From Mauremys mutica (taxonomy: Eukaryota > Chordata > Testudines > Geoemydidae), in contig NC_059075.1 in assembly GCF_020497125.1 (NCBI RefSeq), positions 28,370,003 through 28,434,002 on the forward strand: DNA of 64,000 nt, in the 5' to 3' direction. Below are positions 20,749 to 33,513 of this stretch, in pieces; within the stretch, counting starts at the first letter, position 1, and every line of letters begins with the position of its first letter. The position numbers and the translations under genes were made by a program. The notes under the pieces were generated by a model that was not told where the DNA came from, made no database searches, and was given only the letters and a program-made list of their open reading frames with translations.

Positions 20749-23700
20749 GCCTTTGGAAAGCAGTGCTGTGGCATGAGAGGCAGATATTCTGGCTCTGGCC
20801 AAATGAGAGTGGACAGACAAGGAAGTTAAGTTGAGTGGCACAAGAGTAATCTGGTTAGACCCTGGGCAGCATGGACTCCTTTGGGAGCTACGAGTACAGC
20901 ACAGCACTTGTTGCCTGAGGAGAGAGGGGGTTAAGGTGGCTTTGAGAGCCTTCTTGGCTCTGAGGTGCTCCAGAATCTGGACCAGCCCCCAATAGGCTCT
21001 CAGGGCTGTCCACATTCTATCTAAATTATGGCAGTCTGTTTGTGGCTGCCTATGGCATCTCTGCCCAGAATCTCCACCATACTGTGTGCTGTGGTGCCAG
21101 CCCCCGGGGCAAAAGTGAGAGAAATGGGAGGAGGGGAAAAACCCAAACAGGAAACATGAACCAAAAAAAAAAATCGTGACAATTAATTTTGGGCAAAGCC
21201 TTTTTTTGTGAAAGTGTTTTGATGGAAGTTTCCCCCCTCAACTCCAGTTTTGAGCTATTAGGTCCAGATTGTGCCCAGTCACATGCCTTCTGTGCCTCTG
21301 GCCTGCTTACATTGTTGTGAGTGGTGCCGAACTGCCACAGTTCGTGGAGTGATGCAGAGTCCTCCCCGACAGGCTTTCTGTCAACTCTGCTTCAACCCTC
21401 ACATAATTCCAGTGGACTCTTATCCCTTTCCACTGGGCTTTGTTTCCGGAACTGGGATTTCCCTCCAAGTTCTGTACCTCATGCCTGTATACTCAGCTTA
21501 AACAAGGGCCCATTGTTTGGAGCAGGATTGCTTCTGAACAGTGGTGGCAGTAGGCACCTGCAACCCATTCAGTCGTAGGGCGCCCAGAGGCAGTGAGCGG
21601 CCCCCTGAAAGCTAGATCTGGCCCTCTAGCATCAGCTGCTCTGTCCTACTCAGTGCCACTTGGGGCTCAGAATGGTGTCCTTCCCACAGCATGACCTTGA
21701 ACACACTGAACGTGCAAGGTCATGCTGCATGGAGGATGCCATTTATGGACCGTGCATGCGAGGTCGCTGGTAGGGGCCTCAGAATTGAGCTTTAAAGGGC
21801 ACTCCCCCAGGACAAACGCTATCACTGCATCTGAATGGTTTATTTGTTCTCTGCATATACATGTGATAGACGCAACTAGGAGAAGCCTAGGAACTAGAAC
21901 ACACTGTCTAAATTTGACCTGAGAGGTCTCTTGGCAAGGTTCAGCCAATTCAGTCTCTTCTCCTATACCCTGTCTATCCACTCTGCTTTGCTCAAAGTCC
22001 AACTGCCTGCCCTCAGTGCTTCCTCTTTAGTTCTCCCCTTTCCAGTCTAAAGTTGTTTGAGGAGATATCGGGACTCTTAAAGGCCTGATATCCAGTCTAT
22101 ACTTTCATAAATGGTGGTGAGCTAGTCTGGAGAGGGCATAATTAAGTTAATTCTTGTAAGGGTATTAGATATTAAAAGCCGCTGTCTGTAATAAAGAAAG
22201 GGATTCAAGGGATTTGCACTCTTACATATGTATTTGCACTCTTACCTGCCTTTTTCTGTGGATCTTCTTTGCAGCCAGACTGTTGAATTGCCGAAAGCAT
22301 TATGTCACTTGTTTATGTGCATGTCTGAAGGCCAGGTTTGGCTCTTAATGCCATTAAATCCCAGAGGCAGTGGGGACTGAGAGGAAAACCAAATGAGATA
22401 TGGCCTGATAAATTGATTTATTAATAACTCTGCTGATTTAAAGATCCAACTCTCTGAACTGGGTAATAATGAGGCATATAATACAGGGCAGTCTGAGCCC
22501 ACAGAAACTGATCACTTATGTTTGAGGAAGGCCACTTTCTCCCATAAACCCTATTTCCTGGATTGGAAAAATATACAGTGGCTTGGATTTGTTCTCTTCC
22601 TTGCATTCCAAGCCTCAGTCTGGACCATCATGACTACAGCTTTTCTCCCTGTGAGTACAGTCTGCAGTAGAAACTTTTGATCATTTCTGGGTTAGCTATG
22701 CTTGAGGGAGAAGGGGATAAGAATCTACAGTTCACTCTTTAAAGACATTTCCCCTCACTTGTCAACTAAAATAATTTTTAAGAAGAAGCCTGGGAAGCAG
22801 TTAGAGCTCAGAATTTTGGTTTTATAAGAAAATTAAATGAAAATGGCTTTAGAGAACCTAATATGAAGAGAGAACGTATCAGGAACACTTTAGCTGACAG
22901 TGAAAGGGTTTGTTTGCATATTTGGGTGGAAATAAAATATTTCTCTACAGCTTTGGAAACTTAGACATAGTATATTGTACTAGGGTGGGAGAATCCAGAG
23001 AGGGGAGCTGGCAATGTATGACCACTATAATCCCTTCCAAGTTTGGCTTGAAAGGGGCTCCCTGCCTTTTTTGTGTGTGGGGGAAAACTGGTATGCATAG
23101 TTCCCATTTGAATAAAGCCATTCTTCTTATGGCTGAATCCTGTTGCAAATCCACTCGTGAAGTTTGTCTGGTGGGTTGATGCTGGGATTGGAACTGGGAA
23201 TAGGCCTGAGCCCTGATGTAACCAAAGAACCCTGGAAGTTGGTTTCCCTTCTAAAATTGGGTTGGAGTGAGCCAAAATATGTAACAATAATGAGACTTCC
23301 TGCTAGCTGGGGGAAACACAAAAGGACACAATGTACTTGGTCATTATCTGCCAGATTTAGACACAGTGGCTTCGGGGGAAAAGAAATTTTCTGACTACTT
23401 CAGCTGCACATCAGATAATGCAACTGACATGCACCCGTTGCTCTCTCCCTTTGTGAGAAGTCAACTGAAAATGACCCTAGGCTGAGTCTCATGTTCATAT
23501 GTGTTGGACAGCCAAACAAGGCCACAGGATTAATACCATTAATACTTTCACTGCACGTTTGGGGGTGGAGGGCAGGGCGCTGCTTCTGCTGACAGGGTTC
23601 CAACCACAGAGAGGGGAGCCGCAGAAAATATCATGCAGTCTGGAACTGCATTAGCCTCTTGGGTGCTGGGCCGAGTGACACACAGAGGGAGGGAATGATC

Positions 23701-23866
23701 CCACCATATTGAATGTATTTTTTTGTTCATTCTCTCCATGCTCTCATGGATGTAATTTTCAGAGGTGTTGAGCATCTGAGATTCAGATGGTATCACAGGT
23801 GCTCGGGGTCTTTGAAAATCAGGCCTTATGCAATTAAAACTTCTGTAAAGTCTTCAGGGCCTTCTA
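20749..23866. other. No supported gene
   Basis: Mixed-composition unique sequence. Short open frames (for example 20728-21015 and 21667-22002 on the minus strand) have no domain signature. The octamer cttacata-type string repeats at 22221 and 22240 as a small direct duplication (gcactcttac). Confidence 0.45.
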
Positions 23867-24050
23867 GACCATAAGAACGACAGTACTGGGTCAGACTAAT
23901 GATTCATCTAGCCCAGTGTCCTGTCTTCTGACGGTGGCCAATGCCAGGTGCCCCAGAGGGAATGAACAGACCAGGCAATCACTGAGTGATCCATCCCCTG
24001 TCATCCGCTCCCAGCTTCTAGCAGCTTCTAACACATAACCCTAACAAATA
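23867..24050 (-). mobile_element. CR1 LINE 3' end, reverse, distinct subfamily
   Basis: It starts agaccataagaacgacagta, then ctgggtcagactaatgattc, atctagcccagtgtcctgtc and ggccaatgccaggtgcccca. This is the second common CR1 3' end type in turtles, reversed and short. Confidence 0.8.
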
Positions 24051-24544
24051 CACATCATAGCAATCCTTAATAAAGTGGTTGCAGATGCAGAGGCAGCTGA
24101 CTGAGATATCCCTGTTGCACAGGAGATAGAGCTTTGAATAGACCTATACTGTAGTTGATGTATCTCACTGACTTAAATTAGCTTTGATTTTTTCCTATCC
24201 AAAATATAGTTCAACCTCCTACTGGCTTGCCAGCCCTCGAACTCCATTGTGGTCATCCATCCACACAACTACAAATGTTTGAGAAATCGCATCCTGCGCA
24301 TGCATTGATGGTGAGTTTTTGAGTCGGTTTTTGGGTGCTGCTGAGATGCAGTTGCTATGAGAACAAGTTTAGAATTTCCTAATTGTTATGGGATTCAATT
24401 CTCAACCATAATGTGGCACTAATGTGTGTGAATGTAGAGCATGCAGGTGACTGATCTTCCTCTGTGCTGATGGCAATAGTCAGCTATGTGTAATTACAAA
24501 CATTTAACCTGCTCCCCAAAATGCCAGAGCTTGCCAGCTTGTTC

Positions 24545-24750
24545 GCAGTGTTGTAGCCATGTTGGTCCCAGGATATCAGTGAGAAAGGTGGGTGAGGTAA
24601 TCTCTTTCATTGGACCAATGTTGGTGGAAGAGACAAGCTTTTCAGCTATACAATGCACCTGAGGAAGAGCTGTGTGTAACTTGAAAGCTTTACTTTTTCA
24701 TCAACAGAAGTTGGTCCAATAAAAGAGATTACCTCACCCACCTTGAGTCT
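24545..24750. repeat. Palindromic element with 34-bp arms
   Basis: The arm at 24585-24618 (aaggtgggtgaggtaatctc onward) pairs with 24711-24744 (ending attacctcacccacctt) with one mismatch in 34. The head tgtagccatgttggtcccag recurs reversed at about 34925-34955. The interior has gagacaagcttttcagc and ttgaaagcttta. It belongs to a dispersed turtle repeat whose class I cannot fix. Confidence 0.7.
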
Positions 24751-26150
24751 CAGATTGTCAGGGTTTAATGTGTGCAGTCCAAGACCAGAAAGTTCAATTA
24801 GAAAACTAACTTGTATGGGTTTTTTTACTGTATTAGAGAGTTGACTTCTTTCCAATTTGAAACAGATGATACATTGTATTAAAGGGTTGGGGTTGCACTT
24901 AATATTCTCATATAAAAGGAGGAAAGACACACAAGACTTTTCCGCTACACTGGGTTAGAGCTTTAAAAATATGCTTTTTACAAGTCTAACAGCAGTTTTT
25001 ATTCCTCTGAGTCACGTGTGTTTTGGGGGAAACCATGTACTTTCAGTGTTGTTTGAAGCATAAAATGTGCAATAATTTTTTTAAAAAAGAATTCATAGTA
25101 TGTTTAGCTTTGCAAAGAAAACACAGCAGTAAGTTAAACCTAATGCCATTAAGTTTTTGTGGTTTCCATGTAATTTGTAATCCAAAAAGCTTTTGGTATT
25201 AGAGGTTAAAATGGGGAAAAAAGACAATCCACACACAATAAGGGAAACTGACAAGCTGGGCCAGCATTTCATTTTGTAAGGCAAAATATTGAATATTAAA
25301 ATGTTCACGCATTCAGCAAAGTAAGCTGGCAGCAATGTTGGTTCTCCAGTGCCTAAACAGAACCTGTAACTTCACTCCATAAGTTTCAATAAGAAATTAA
25401 ATGGGCTTCACACCTCCAACCTAGATCATCTTTCCATTCCTATAGATGACATCACTGGGGAATAGGGAAGGGTTCATGGGCAGGGAGGAGGCACTTAAGG
25501 CATTGCATCTTAAAGGAGCCTTGCCAGAGTAGCATTAGGACAACTGGCCAATCCTAAATTGCTTTTCTTTGATTCCAGAATGGTCCCTTTCTTCCAGAAC
25601 ATGCCCATGTTTCTGCTGGGTCATGTGCAGCAGGCAGCTTCAGGTCTGAGATGCATCCTACTATCTCTGTCACCAACTTTCTGTGGTGGGGCACTTCAGC
25701 CAGTACAGGTGATTCATGAAGGAACTAAAGACACCTACTGTTGAAACTCTTTTGTAGGAAGAAATGATGCTAATGGGGGGCTGGGTGGTGCTGAGTTTGG
25801 CTAGAGGAATACTACAGGGACTGTTGGGGGAGAGAGCAATAGGGGAAGTGGGGAAAATCTCTTCCTCTATGGCATCAATGTACTTAGGGTTCACTATGCT
25901 CACAGGCATCTGAATGAATGGGCAGGCTGTGGGGCCTGGCCCAAGAGTGTTGCTTTTGGGGGTGTAAATAGGGAAACAACTTAAGCTTTTCAGATAAAAG
26001 AGAAATCTGAACCTTTGGCACTCACTCACAATGGACCTTCTGAACCTTTAAAGAGGGAATTCAATAACACAATCAAGCATGCTGCAAGCACACAGCAGCC
26101 TGTGGTATAAGATGAAAAATGAAGTAACTCATATTTGAAACACACTCCTT
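24751..26150. other. No supported gene
   Basis: AT-rich; a minus-strand open frame of 119 codons (25670-26029) has no recognisable domain. No clear repeat ends. Confidence 0.45.
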
Positions 26151-26153
26151 GTC

Positions 26154-26580
26154 TCCCACAGCAGCAGTATCTGTCTGCAAGCTGTTTCATGTGGAGTTCA
26201 GATTACCAACTTTCCAGTACTTTTTACCAGTTCAATCAGAAAACAAGCTTGGTTTTTATGAGTCAATAAAAAGGGCTAGCGTACTTATAATAAGAGACCA
26301 GGAGAAGCCAAACAAATGGAAAGGCAGATCAGGGAACATTATCAATTTTAATACATAATGTTGCCAAATCCAATGAGGAAAATAAACGTTGATGCCCAGA
26401 ACCCACCTTTTGGACAAGCAGTCACAATCAAATGGAACCCGCAGTAATCCCTGGGCAGGATTTTCTCAAATTCAATTTGGTGGTTTCAGCTTTTGATACA
26501 TATTGGGAGCAGACCGTTTTAAATAACAGGCTTTAAACATGCACTGTAACCATACTGAGCTATAAGACACACACATCAAA
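26154..26580 (+). repeat. Diverged duplicate block, copy A
   Basis: Landmarks in order are cccacagcagcagtatc, ggagttcagattaccaac at 26192, gcccagaacccacctttt near 26395 and gacaagcagtcacaatc. The same series in the same orientation occurs at 36019-36460. Spacing between the two strongest landmarks is about 200 bp here and 183 bp there. Origin unknown. Confidence 0.7.
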
Positions 26581-29500
26581 ACAAAGAAAAATATCAGTTA
26601 CCACAGCTTAACGTCCAGGGTGAAAAACTAAAATATTTTCATCGGATGATAAAAATGGCATAATTGAAAGGAAATGTTATTTTTAAAAGCACATATGTGA
26701 CTGTTAAATCTGAGATTGGGGTTTCCCTTCGTGCTCATGCAACAGCACGAGTCTCTTTGTGAAGTACATTTTTTGCAGTAAGAAGAGGCTGTGTCTACCA
26801 GTAAATGAGGTAACCAGAGAATATATCTAAACCCTTGGTAGTAGGACTGTGTAGTCTGATTGTATTTAACCTGAGTATTGAATGAGTAAGGAGTGAGGAA
26901 TTTGGCCTCTGTACTGCCTACACTGTGAAAAGATGGTATAAGCATAGTCATTCATCTCAGCTCACCCCAGAAATAAGACTTCCAGTGAGAAAAGAGCTTG
27001 AATGCTACTGGTTTCTCAGTGGAGTCTGAAAAATCATTTACCCAAAGAAAGACAGACATGTCAGCAGGACAAGACCCTATATTCCATCACTATCTAAGGG
27101 CACTAACTAGCCTAAACTGTACACAGCCTTCTGCAGGAGGCAAGCCCCAAAATCTGTTCAGGAGAGAGACCAGCCACTGGATTGCAAGGAGAACTAAGGG
27201 GTGGGGGGAAATCCAGCTTCTTCACAGCAGGGAGAAAAGGCTTCTCCCACTGTTCCTGATCTTTCCACTCAGTCAGAGCCAGGCAACCTGCAGAAGTTAT
27301 TACAGGTGAGGCACAGAGGGGGCAAGTGGGAGAAAAATGACCATTATTGGCTGGATGCTCTTTCACTCCAGTCCTGCAAAGCACCAACTGGGGGCCACGT
27401 CAGATCACAGTTTCCTGTCCTGTGGGCATGCAGCATCTCTGCCATTGTGGGGGATTTCCTCCTCCTCCATTCCCTAGCCTACGTTCCACATCACACACCC
27501 CTATCGCTGTGTGAGAGAGAACCTACAGTTTGATGGGCCCATTGTCTTTGGCTGCAATCTCCATGTACTGTCAGCCAGGAGACATAGGGTCTAGTCTTGC
27601 AGCCCTTTCAAAACCCTTCTCTGGTAAATGACACCAACCAGCAGGGAAGATCTTCCCCCTCCATGTGAGGATGCTGGAGGTGCACTGAGTTCCAGCTCCT
27701 CCCACCCTATTTTTTCCAAGGTCCATAGGTTCATAAGGACATTATTGTGTGTAGCAATCTCTCTGAATATAGTACAGCCTCCACCTCAGGGCAGGAAGGG
27801 GTTGACTGAGGCATCCGTATAATTGGTTTTACGCAGTTGTCTCCTGGGTGGAAATATAGAATAGCCTCTGTGCCTGTTGAGCCTAGCAGATCATTTTAAT
27901 CTAAAGAGGGACCTATAATTTCAGAGGCAAGGACGACACATTTTAGCATTAATGAAGGGTGGAATGTTCTTGGCAGTGATTAGCATATAAATAGGCTGTG
28001 TGGAGAAAAGACAGGTGTACCAGGATACACCTATTGTTAGAGAAAATCCATTCGGTCCCTTCCTACGGGACAGATGTTACAATGCCAATCAGCATGGTAT
28101 GAGATGCCAAATTGCAAGCCATATCTTGCATCAGCCTGTAGCAAATGCAGTGGGCCAGATTCTGATCTTTGTTACACTGGTATAAAACTGGAGAAGCAGC
28201 TCCACTGAATTTGCCCACGTATACAAGAGATCAGTTTCTGGTTTTCTATAGGAAATAATCACAGCTAGACAAATTGTACTGTGAGAAAACAACCCTTAAT
28301 GATCCACAGGCCAGGTCAAGTAACATTTATCCAGGGCATATCCTGGCACCCATCCCTGCTCAATATGTATGCAGCAGAACCAGTATAAATTGAGGTAGCT
28401 CCATTGGGGATCTGGCCTGATAATATTATATAATATAATCATCACCATTTCTCTGCATTCTCATTCATCCTTGTGAAAAGAGTACTTGCTTTTCACCAAT
28501 TGAAGATGTTCATAGTAGGGTTAGCTTATTCCTTCATTTTTCCATTACTTTTTGAAAAGTAGGGTTGACATGTGAATTGCTTTTTTTTTTTAAAGGCAGA
28601 CTGTCTCCATCCCCTTTCTAGACATTCATGTACCCTTCTCTGCATAGCTAGCATGTCTCCCAATATATATGTCCAAAATGGAGGAGATATCGCATCATTT
28701 ACATTCAACAGGTCTAAATATAGCCCCATTGTTTCCTTCAAACTAAGTTGAGATACTTGAAATGCATGTAAGGAAGATTAGATATAACATTTCTTATTTC
28801 CATCTATGGTGCAAAAAACATAAAATGAAGATACATGAAAATGCCTATGATAGATGAAAAGGCTATTATCTATATCTAGGGTTTTTTTAATGTATTTTTA
28901 GGAATAGATCTGTCCACAAATAACACCTTAGAAAAAGTATGCATATAGTATTAAGCATGGGAATTAGCTTAAGTGTGAGCTACCAAAGTGAAAAAACTTG
29001 AGTACAGATTTACTTTTACCTTGTAAGATGACAAGTAAAGTGAATATTTCTTCAGCACATATTTCCTAATATTTTATGACGCGAATGTTGAACAGATGTA
29101 TTTAAAGTGTGGAAAAATTAAATGAAAGGCACATTGAGGATTTATAGAGCGGTAAACCAAGACACCAATGGAAATTAGATCTTTGAACAGAAACTATGTT
29201 GTTAATGCAGAAATTTTGAACTGTAACTTTAAAAAAAAATGGCTTCCAAGACCCGAAACTGCAACCTGGAACCATATAAACTTCTGTTAAAAAAGATGCA
29301 ACTTCAGTTCTGAAAAAGTAATATAGCTGGAAAGTATGTTTTTATGTTAATTTAAAATGAACAACTAATGCAGCTATATTCAATTGTCCTGATTCCCAGA
29401 ATTGTGGGAATCTACAAAAATCTTGGCGCTAAAAATGTAGACATTTTTCCAATCTGAAATCTTGCAATGAAGATTATTTAAAGATGACTATGGAAAATCG

Positions 29501-29669
29501 ACATGGCCATCATTCAGTAAGAAACTCATGGCACGATCAAAACAACAGGGAGTCACTAGATTATTGAAACTAGGGTAGTAAAACTTCACATAGCTACTAG
29601 GAGCGTCGGCTGTAACAGTGCACCATTGACTTCTGTAAAGCTGTCACATATTTCTATAACAAGCTATGG
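26581..29669. other. AT-rich, no supported gene
   Basis: Contains half-copies of short palindromic repeats (28150-28215, gggccagattctgatc; 28375-28425). A segment at 29062-29106 (gaatgttgaacagatgta) matches 37079-37120. Open frames around 27000-27530 on both strands are unsupported. Confidence 0.45.
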
Positions 29670-29778
29670 TCGTGATTCAGGAAAGCACTTAAGCATTAGG
29701 ATTTAATCACATACTTAAGTACTTTCTTTAATTAGGGATGGATTTAAGCACGTGCTTGTGTTTTTCTGAATCGGGCCT
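29670..29778. repeat. Palindromic short repeat
   Basis: gattcaggaaagcacttaag near the left is mirrored by aagcacgtgcttg and ttctgaatcgggcc at the right. The imperfect hairpin is about 109 bp long, with GGGCC at its outer end like other members of the set. Confidence 0.6.
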
Positions 29779-30084
29779 ATGTGTGGCCTCATAAAAAAGA
29801 GTTTTCAAAAGTTAATCAACCATTTGTATTAAACCACACAGTGAATGGAGCTCTGGTGATTAATGCTAACTGAGAATCTGGCCCTGTATTCTAAATGGCT
29901 GCCTGGCTTCTTGTTGTGTAATTGTTAATTAAAATAAGAATGCGATACAAAAATACATATGATTCTGCCTGTGCTGAGGTGAAGCATTCCTGAATGTTGT
30001 GTACTTTGTTTTCTAGCTAATCATTTGTGCAGGCTGAGAGGTCCAACCATACAGAGGGCACTGCAGATGGGTACATCTAGAGGA

Positions 30085-30160
30085 AAGGAGGAGCCTGCTG
30101 TTCAGTTCCTGACTCGGGTCCTGACTTGCTATGTGATCTTTAGGCAAGTCATTTAGGACA
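30085..30160 (+). repeat. MIR-type fragment, forward
   Basis: gttcagttcctgactcggg, gacttgctatgtgatcttt and aggcaagtcattt follow the MIR core order. Short and diverged. Confidence 0.5.
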
Positions 30161-30345
30161 AGCCTTTCAAGTTTGGGTGCTTAACCATAAGTGCCTAAAT
30201 CAGAGGTTTGATTTCCAAAGGTACTGAGCCCCTGCGACTCCTATTGATTTCTGTGTGTTATTCATGAGATGAAGAATTGCTGCCATCAGCAATAAGGATT
30301 TTCAGGATCAGGCCCCTATCTTTTATAATTTAAAAGTAAAGGGAA

Positions 30346-30430
30346 TGGGCTGAATTCTGTCCTGGCTTACAGACCTGTGCCACTTCACTGACTTCAGCAG
30401 TGTATCCAGTCAGGGCTGAATTTGGCCCTG
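30346..30430. repeat. Short palindromic repeat, diverged
   Basis: It starts tgggctgaattctgtcc, has cactgacttcagcagtg in the centre and ends gctgaatttggccc. Termini and centre follow the same plan as at 4642. Confidence 0.5.
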
Positions 30431-30819
30431 TAATTGTTAAACATCTCTGCTGGCATTTCTGGAGACTCTGACATTCCAGTGGGCACGGTCAGTGCCAGAT
30501 GTGTAGAGCCAGGTAAATTGGGCTTGGGAGAGTGCCCCTCGTCTAGCTATGTCTACCCTGTCACATCTGAGGTGCTGCTCCCTTTGGCTGCTGGCAGAAA
30601 CTGCACTGGGCTTCACTGCTGTTGTTGGAGCCTGATCTGCCCCCTGGACAGCTGAGAGAGATGAATTTTACTTCTTTCTTTCTCAGGCCCCGAAAAGATG
30701 ATTGTATTCTTCCATGTGCATCCAGCTCTTGGATTTTATGGTGGACATATCAATTCAGTAATTGTTGATCTCTGGCCGTGTGTTGCTTTTACTGTTGAAG
30801 GTATCCTCATAGGTGACTC

Positions 30820-31340
30820 TTAGAAGAGGCTGCTATTTTGTGATCCTCTGCTTCAGGGGCACCCCCCAGAAATTTTACCCATGGTACGCACCATCAATCC
30901 CTGGGGAGCTGTTCCCGCTGCAGCCTGTGGCCCCAGCATCTGCATCATGCTCAGCCCTTCCCTTCCAGCAGTGTCACTCCGCATCTCTGAGAGGGGACAG
31001 CTGGAAGTGGGGCAAGGCTAGGCAGGCCCCTAGGTGGGGAAGCCCGGGTGCAGGAGCCAGCCCCTTTGCAGCAGAGGGGCAGTGCTGTGTGTCTCACTGC
31101 CCACTGTGCCCACTCAGGTTTGGCGCTCTAGCCCTTTCGTTGTGGTGGAGGGGAGGGGCCAGTAGGGCCTTGAGTGAGTGGTGTTGTTGCACCATGGTAC
31201 ATGGTGGTATCACTGTTGCTCAGGTTTGGCCCCACATTCCCCCTCCTGCATGATGGAGGTCCAGTAGAGCCTAACCTGAGTGGGCAGTGGGGCGGCTTCT
31301 CACCCATGTGGGCACTGCTGTTGTGTTTCACATTCAGTTT
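30820..31340. other. GC-richer block of uncertain, probably transposon, origin
   Basis: The stretch is C/G-rich compared with its surroundings. It holds internal near-repeats (ctcaggtttggcgctctag near 31115 and ctcaggtttggccccacat near 31218, plus a reversed agcctaacctgagtgggc at about 31267). The 146-codon frame at 30813-31253 lacks any recognised domain. No clear termini found. Confidence 0.4.
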
Positions 31341-32615
31341 AATGAGCAATTTCATCCCTTTGAGGCTGCTAGCATCTTCTCTATAAGGCTTAGCTGACAT
31401 AGCACCCAGGCAATGCTAAGCTGAGTGATCTTAGCATGTGCACAGGATAAGGGGCATAATGAAATAGACAAGTTGGGCACCAGACAGATATGCTAGAGGT
31501 GCAGGTGTCATCTGATGTTTCTTGCAGCTAGAACTAGCAGCAGCCAGTCAGCTCCAAGCCATGTTCTGCCTGGAGGGCTCAAGCAGTTCCTTTTCTAGGC
31601 TAAGAATGTCTTTCTAGAAGACCATAAAGCCAGGAAGATGCTCCCTAACCTGACTCACCCCATGGGGCTTGGATCAACCTTGCCATTGAGGGTAGGAAGA
31701 GATTAATTAAAAACAAGATCAACACGGCGCCTCTGATTGTAACAAGGAACGGACTCTCCATGCACAGATTTTCCTATATGGGAGTGAGGATCAGCCAACT
31801 CTGAAACATCCTCTCCCCTGTCTGTAGACTCCAAGTGTTTGTGTAGCTCTGATACCTTATTCACTGAATTCCCAAAAACTCAGCTTGACTCCGAACTCAT
31901 CACTGAGGTGTCTTCAATTGGCTTACAGTCAAACTACACTTGAGCTGATCAGGCTCAAGCCTGGGGAGGGGGGCAGAACATGCCACACATGCAAAGTTTC
32001 ATGGCCAATCTTTTCCTTTATCTAAATGTACACATTGCATCACACATTTTGGGACTGGTGTGGTTACTTTGCAGGAACCAATCCCTTTACAGACCATCTG
32101 GGCATTGACAGTCTGTGCACGGCTTACACTTTACCTCCAGGCTATTCTTATCCAGTGTTATCTCGTCCATTGTAAATGGTTTCCTGGATGTTCCCCTGTA
32201 TCTTAGCTACTACAGACATTCTATTTCCAGTTTACTGATCCATTTACTTCCTAATCCTGTCTTCCAAAAATGAGGCCTCACACACATCCAATTACTTGTG
32301 TCAAGCCAGGCCTATGCTAACAGAGTGCAGTTTGAAGCAGTGGAGGTGCCAGGTACAGCAGTGGACAGAGGTGTTCCTGGCAGGGTGGGACCAATGAAAA
32401 TGCATTGGCAGGGAGCTGAAGGGACCGGGGTGGAGGTAGAGATCGAGAGAACAGCTACTGTTCCCAAAGAGCCAGAGGGCCTCTGTATAGACTGCCTCCA
32501 ACTGCTGTGTGCATGTGTAAACTAATTCCCTCTCCTATCAACCAGGATGCCTGCTGCTGTCTCTGAGCCAATGGATTCTTTCAGATACACCTGGACTGTG
32601 CTATTAAAATCACTG
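31341..32615. other. No gene seen
   Basis: Unique-looking sequence; no repeat ends or exon-like structure recognised. Confidence 0.5.
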
Positions 32616-32618
32616 TAA

Positions 32619-32801
32619 TTATAGAATATCAGGGTTGGAAGGGACCTCAGGAGGTCATCTAGTCCAACCCCTTGCTCAAAGCAGGACCAATCCCCAGACA
32701 GATTTTTGCCCCAGATCCCTAAATGGCCCCCTCAAGGATTGAATTCACAACCTTGGGTTTAACAGGCCAATGCTCAAACCACTGAGCTATCCCTCCCCCC
32801 T
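32619..32801 (-). mobile_element. Turtle tRNA-derived SINE, reverse orientation
   Basis: From the left it reads tagaatatcagggttggaag, ggacctcaggaggtcatcta, gtccaaccccttgctcaaag, then aaggattgaattcacaacct and caaaccactgagctatccct, which is the reversed B-box and A-box head. It is the same family as 9598-9755. Confidence 0.9.
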
Positions 32802-33260
32802 CAGGTATGACTCAGGGTGGGATTAGGTCCCCAGAATTTTACATGTATTTCTTCCTAAGAAAAGGAAGGAGCCCAAGGGTTGTGTGTGTTCAATAGCCAT
32901 ATTTCTCTAGTTTGACTGAAGTGTTGCCTGTCAGCCATGTACCATGTCTGGTAGCCAAATGCTTCCCCCAAAAATACATGCAGATGAAGTCTGATCGGTT
33001 GCAGAACACTGAGCCAAACGGTGCCATCATGAGGAGTTCTGATGAACTGATGTCATGATATGAGCCACTGAGGGAAATACAGGCTGGCTACTACCAGTGT
33101 ATTACATAGCGCGCTCTCGCTCTCTCTCCATCTTCATCTTCCTGTCACTCTCTTTTATTTTTTCATTTAATGCTGAGATTTTCAGGATTGAGTGTCATTA
33201 TTTTTCCATCAGCATTAAAGGGCATTAGCTTTGAGGGAAGTGTTCTCACTCTTCCTAGAG
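32802..33260. other. No gene seen
   Basis: Unique sequence with a TC-rich stretch near 33110-33130 (gcgctctcgctctctctcca). Confidence 0.5.
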
Positions 33261-33513
33261 TAAGGCTGTGTCTACACTAGTAACTAATAAACAGGTAAAG
33301 CACTCCAAGCTTTTACTGGTACTGCTGATTTCTCCCCCCGCCCTTTTACCTCCAGCACAAGCTATACCAGCAGAAGCACAGTTTTGCCACTAAAACTGCA
33401 TCCACACTCAGGGCTTTTGCCAGCACAGCTATGCCAGTCAGGGGTCACACCACTTCACAACCCTGTCCAACAAAGCTATGCCAGCAGCAGTCTGTAGTGT
33501 AGACAAGGCCTAA
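33261..33513. mobile_element. MITE with tgtctacact-type inverted termini
   Basis: taaggctgtgtctacactag at 33261-33280 is mirrored by gtagtgtagacaaggcctaa at 33494-33513, with four mismatches in 20. It shares the GTCTACACT terminal core with the MITE at 17181 but has a different interior (cagcacagctatgccagtca). Confidence 0.7.
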
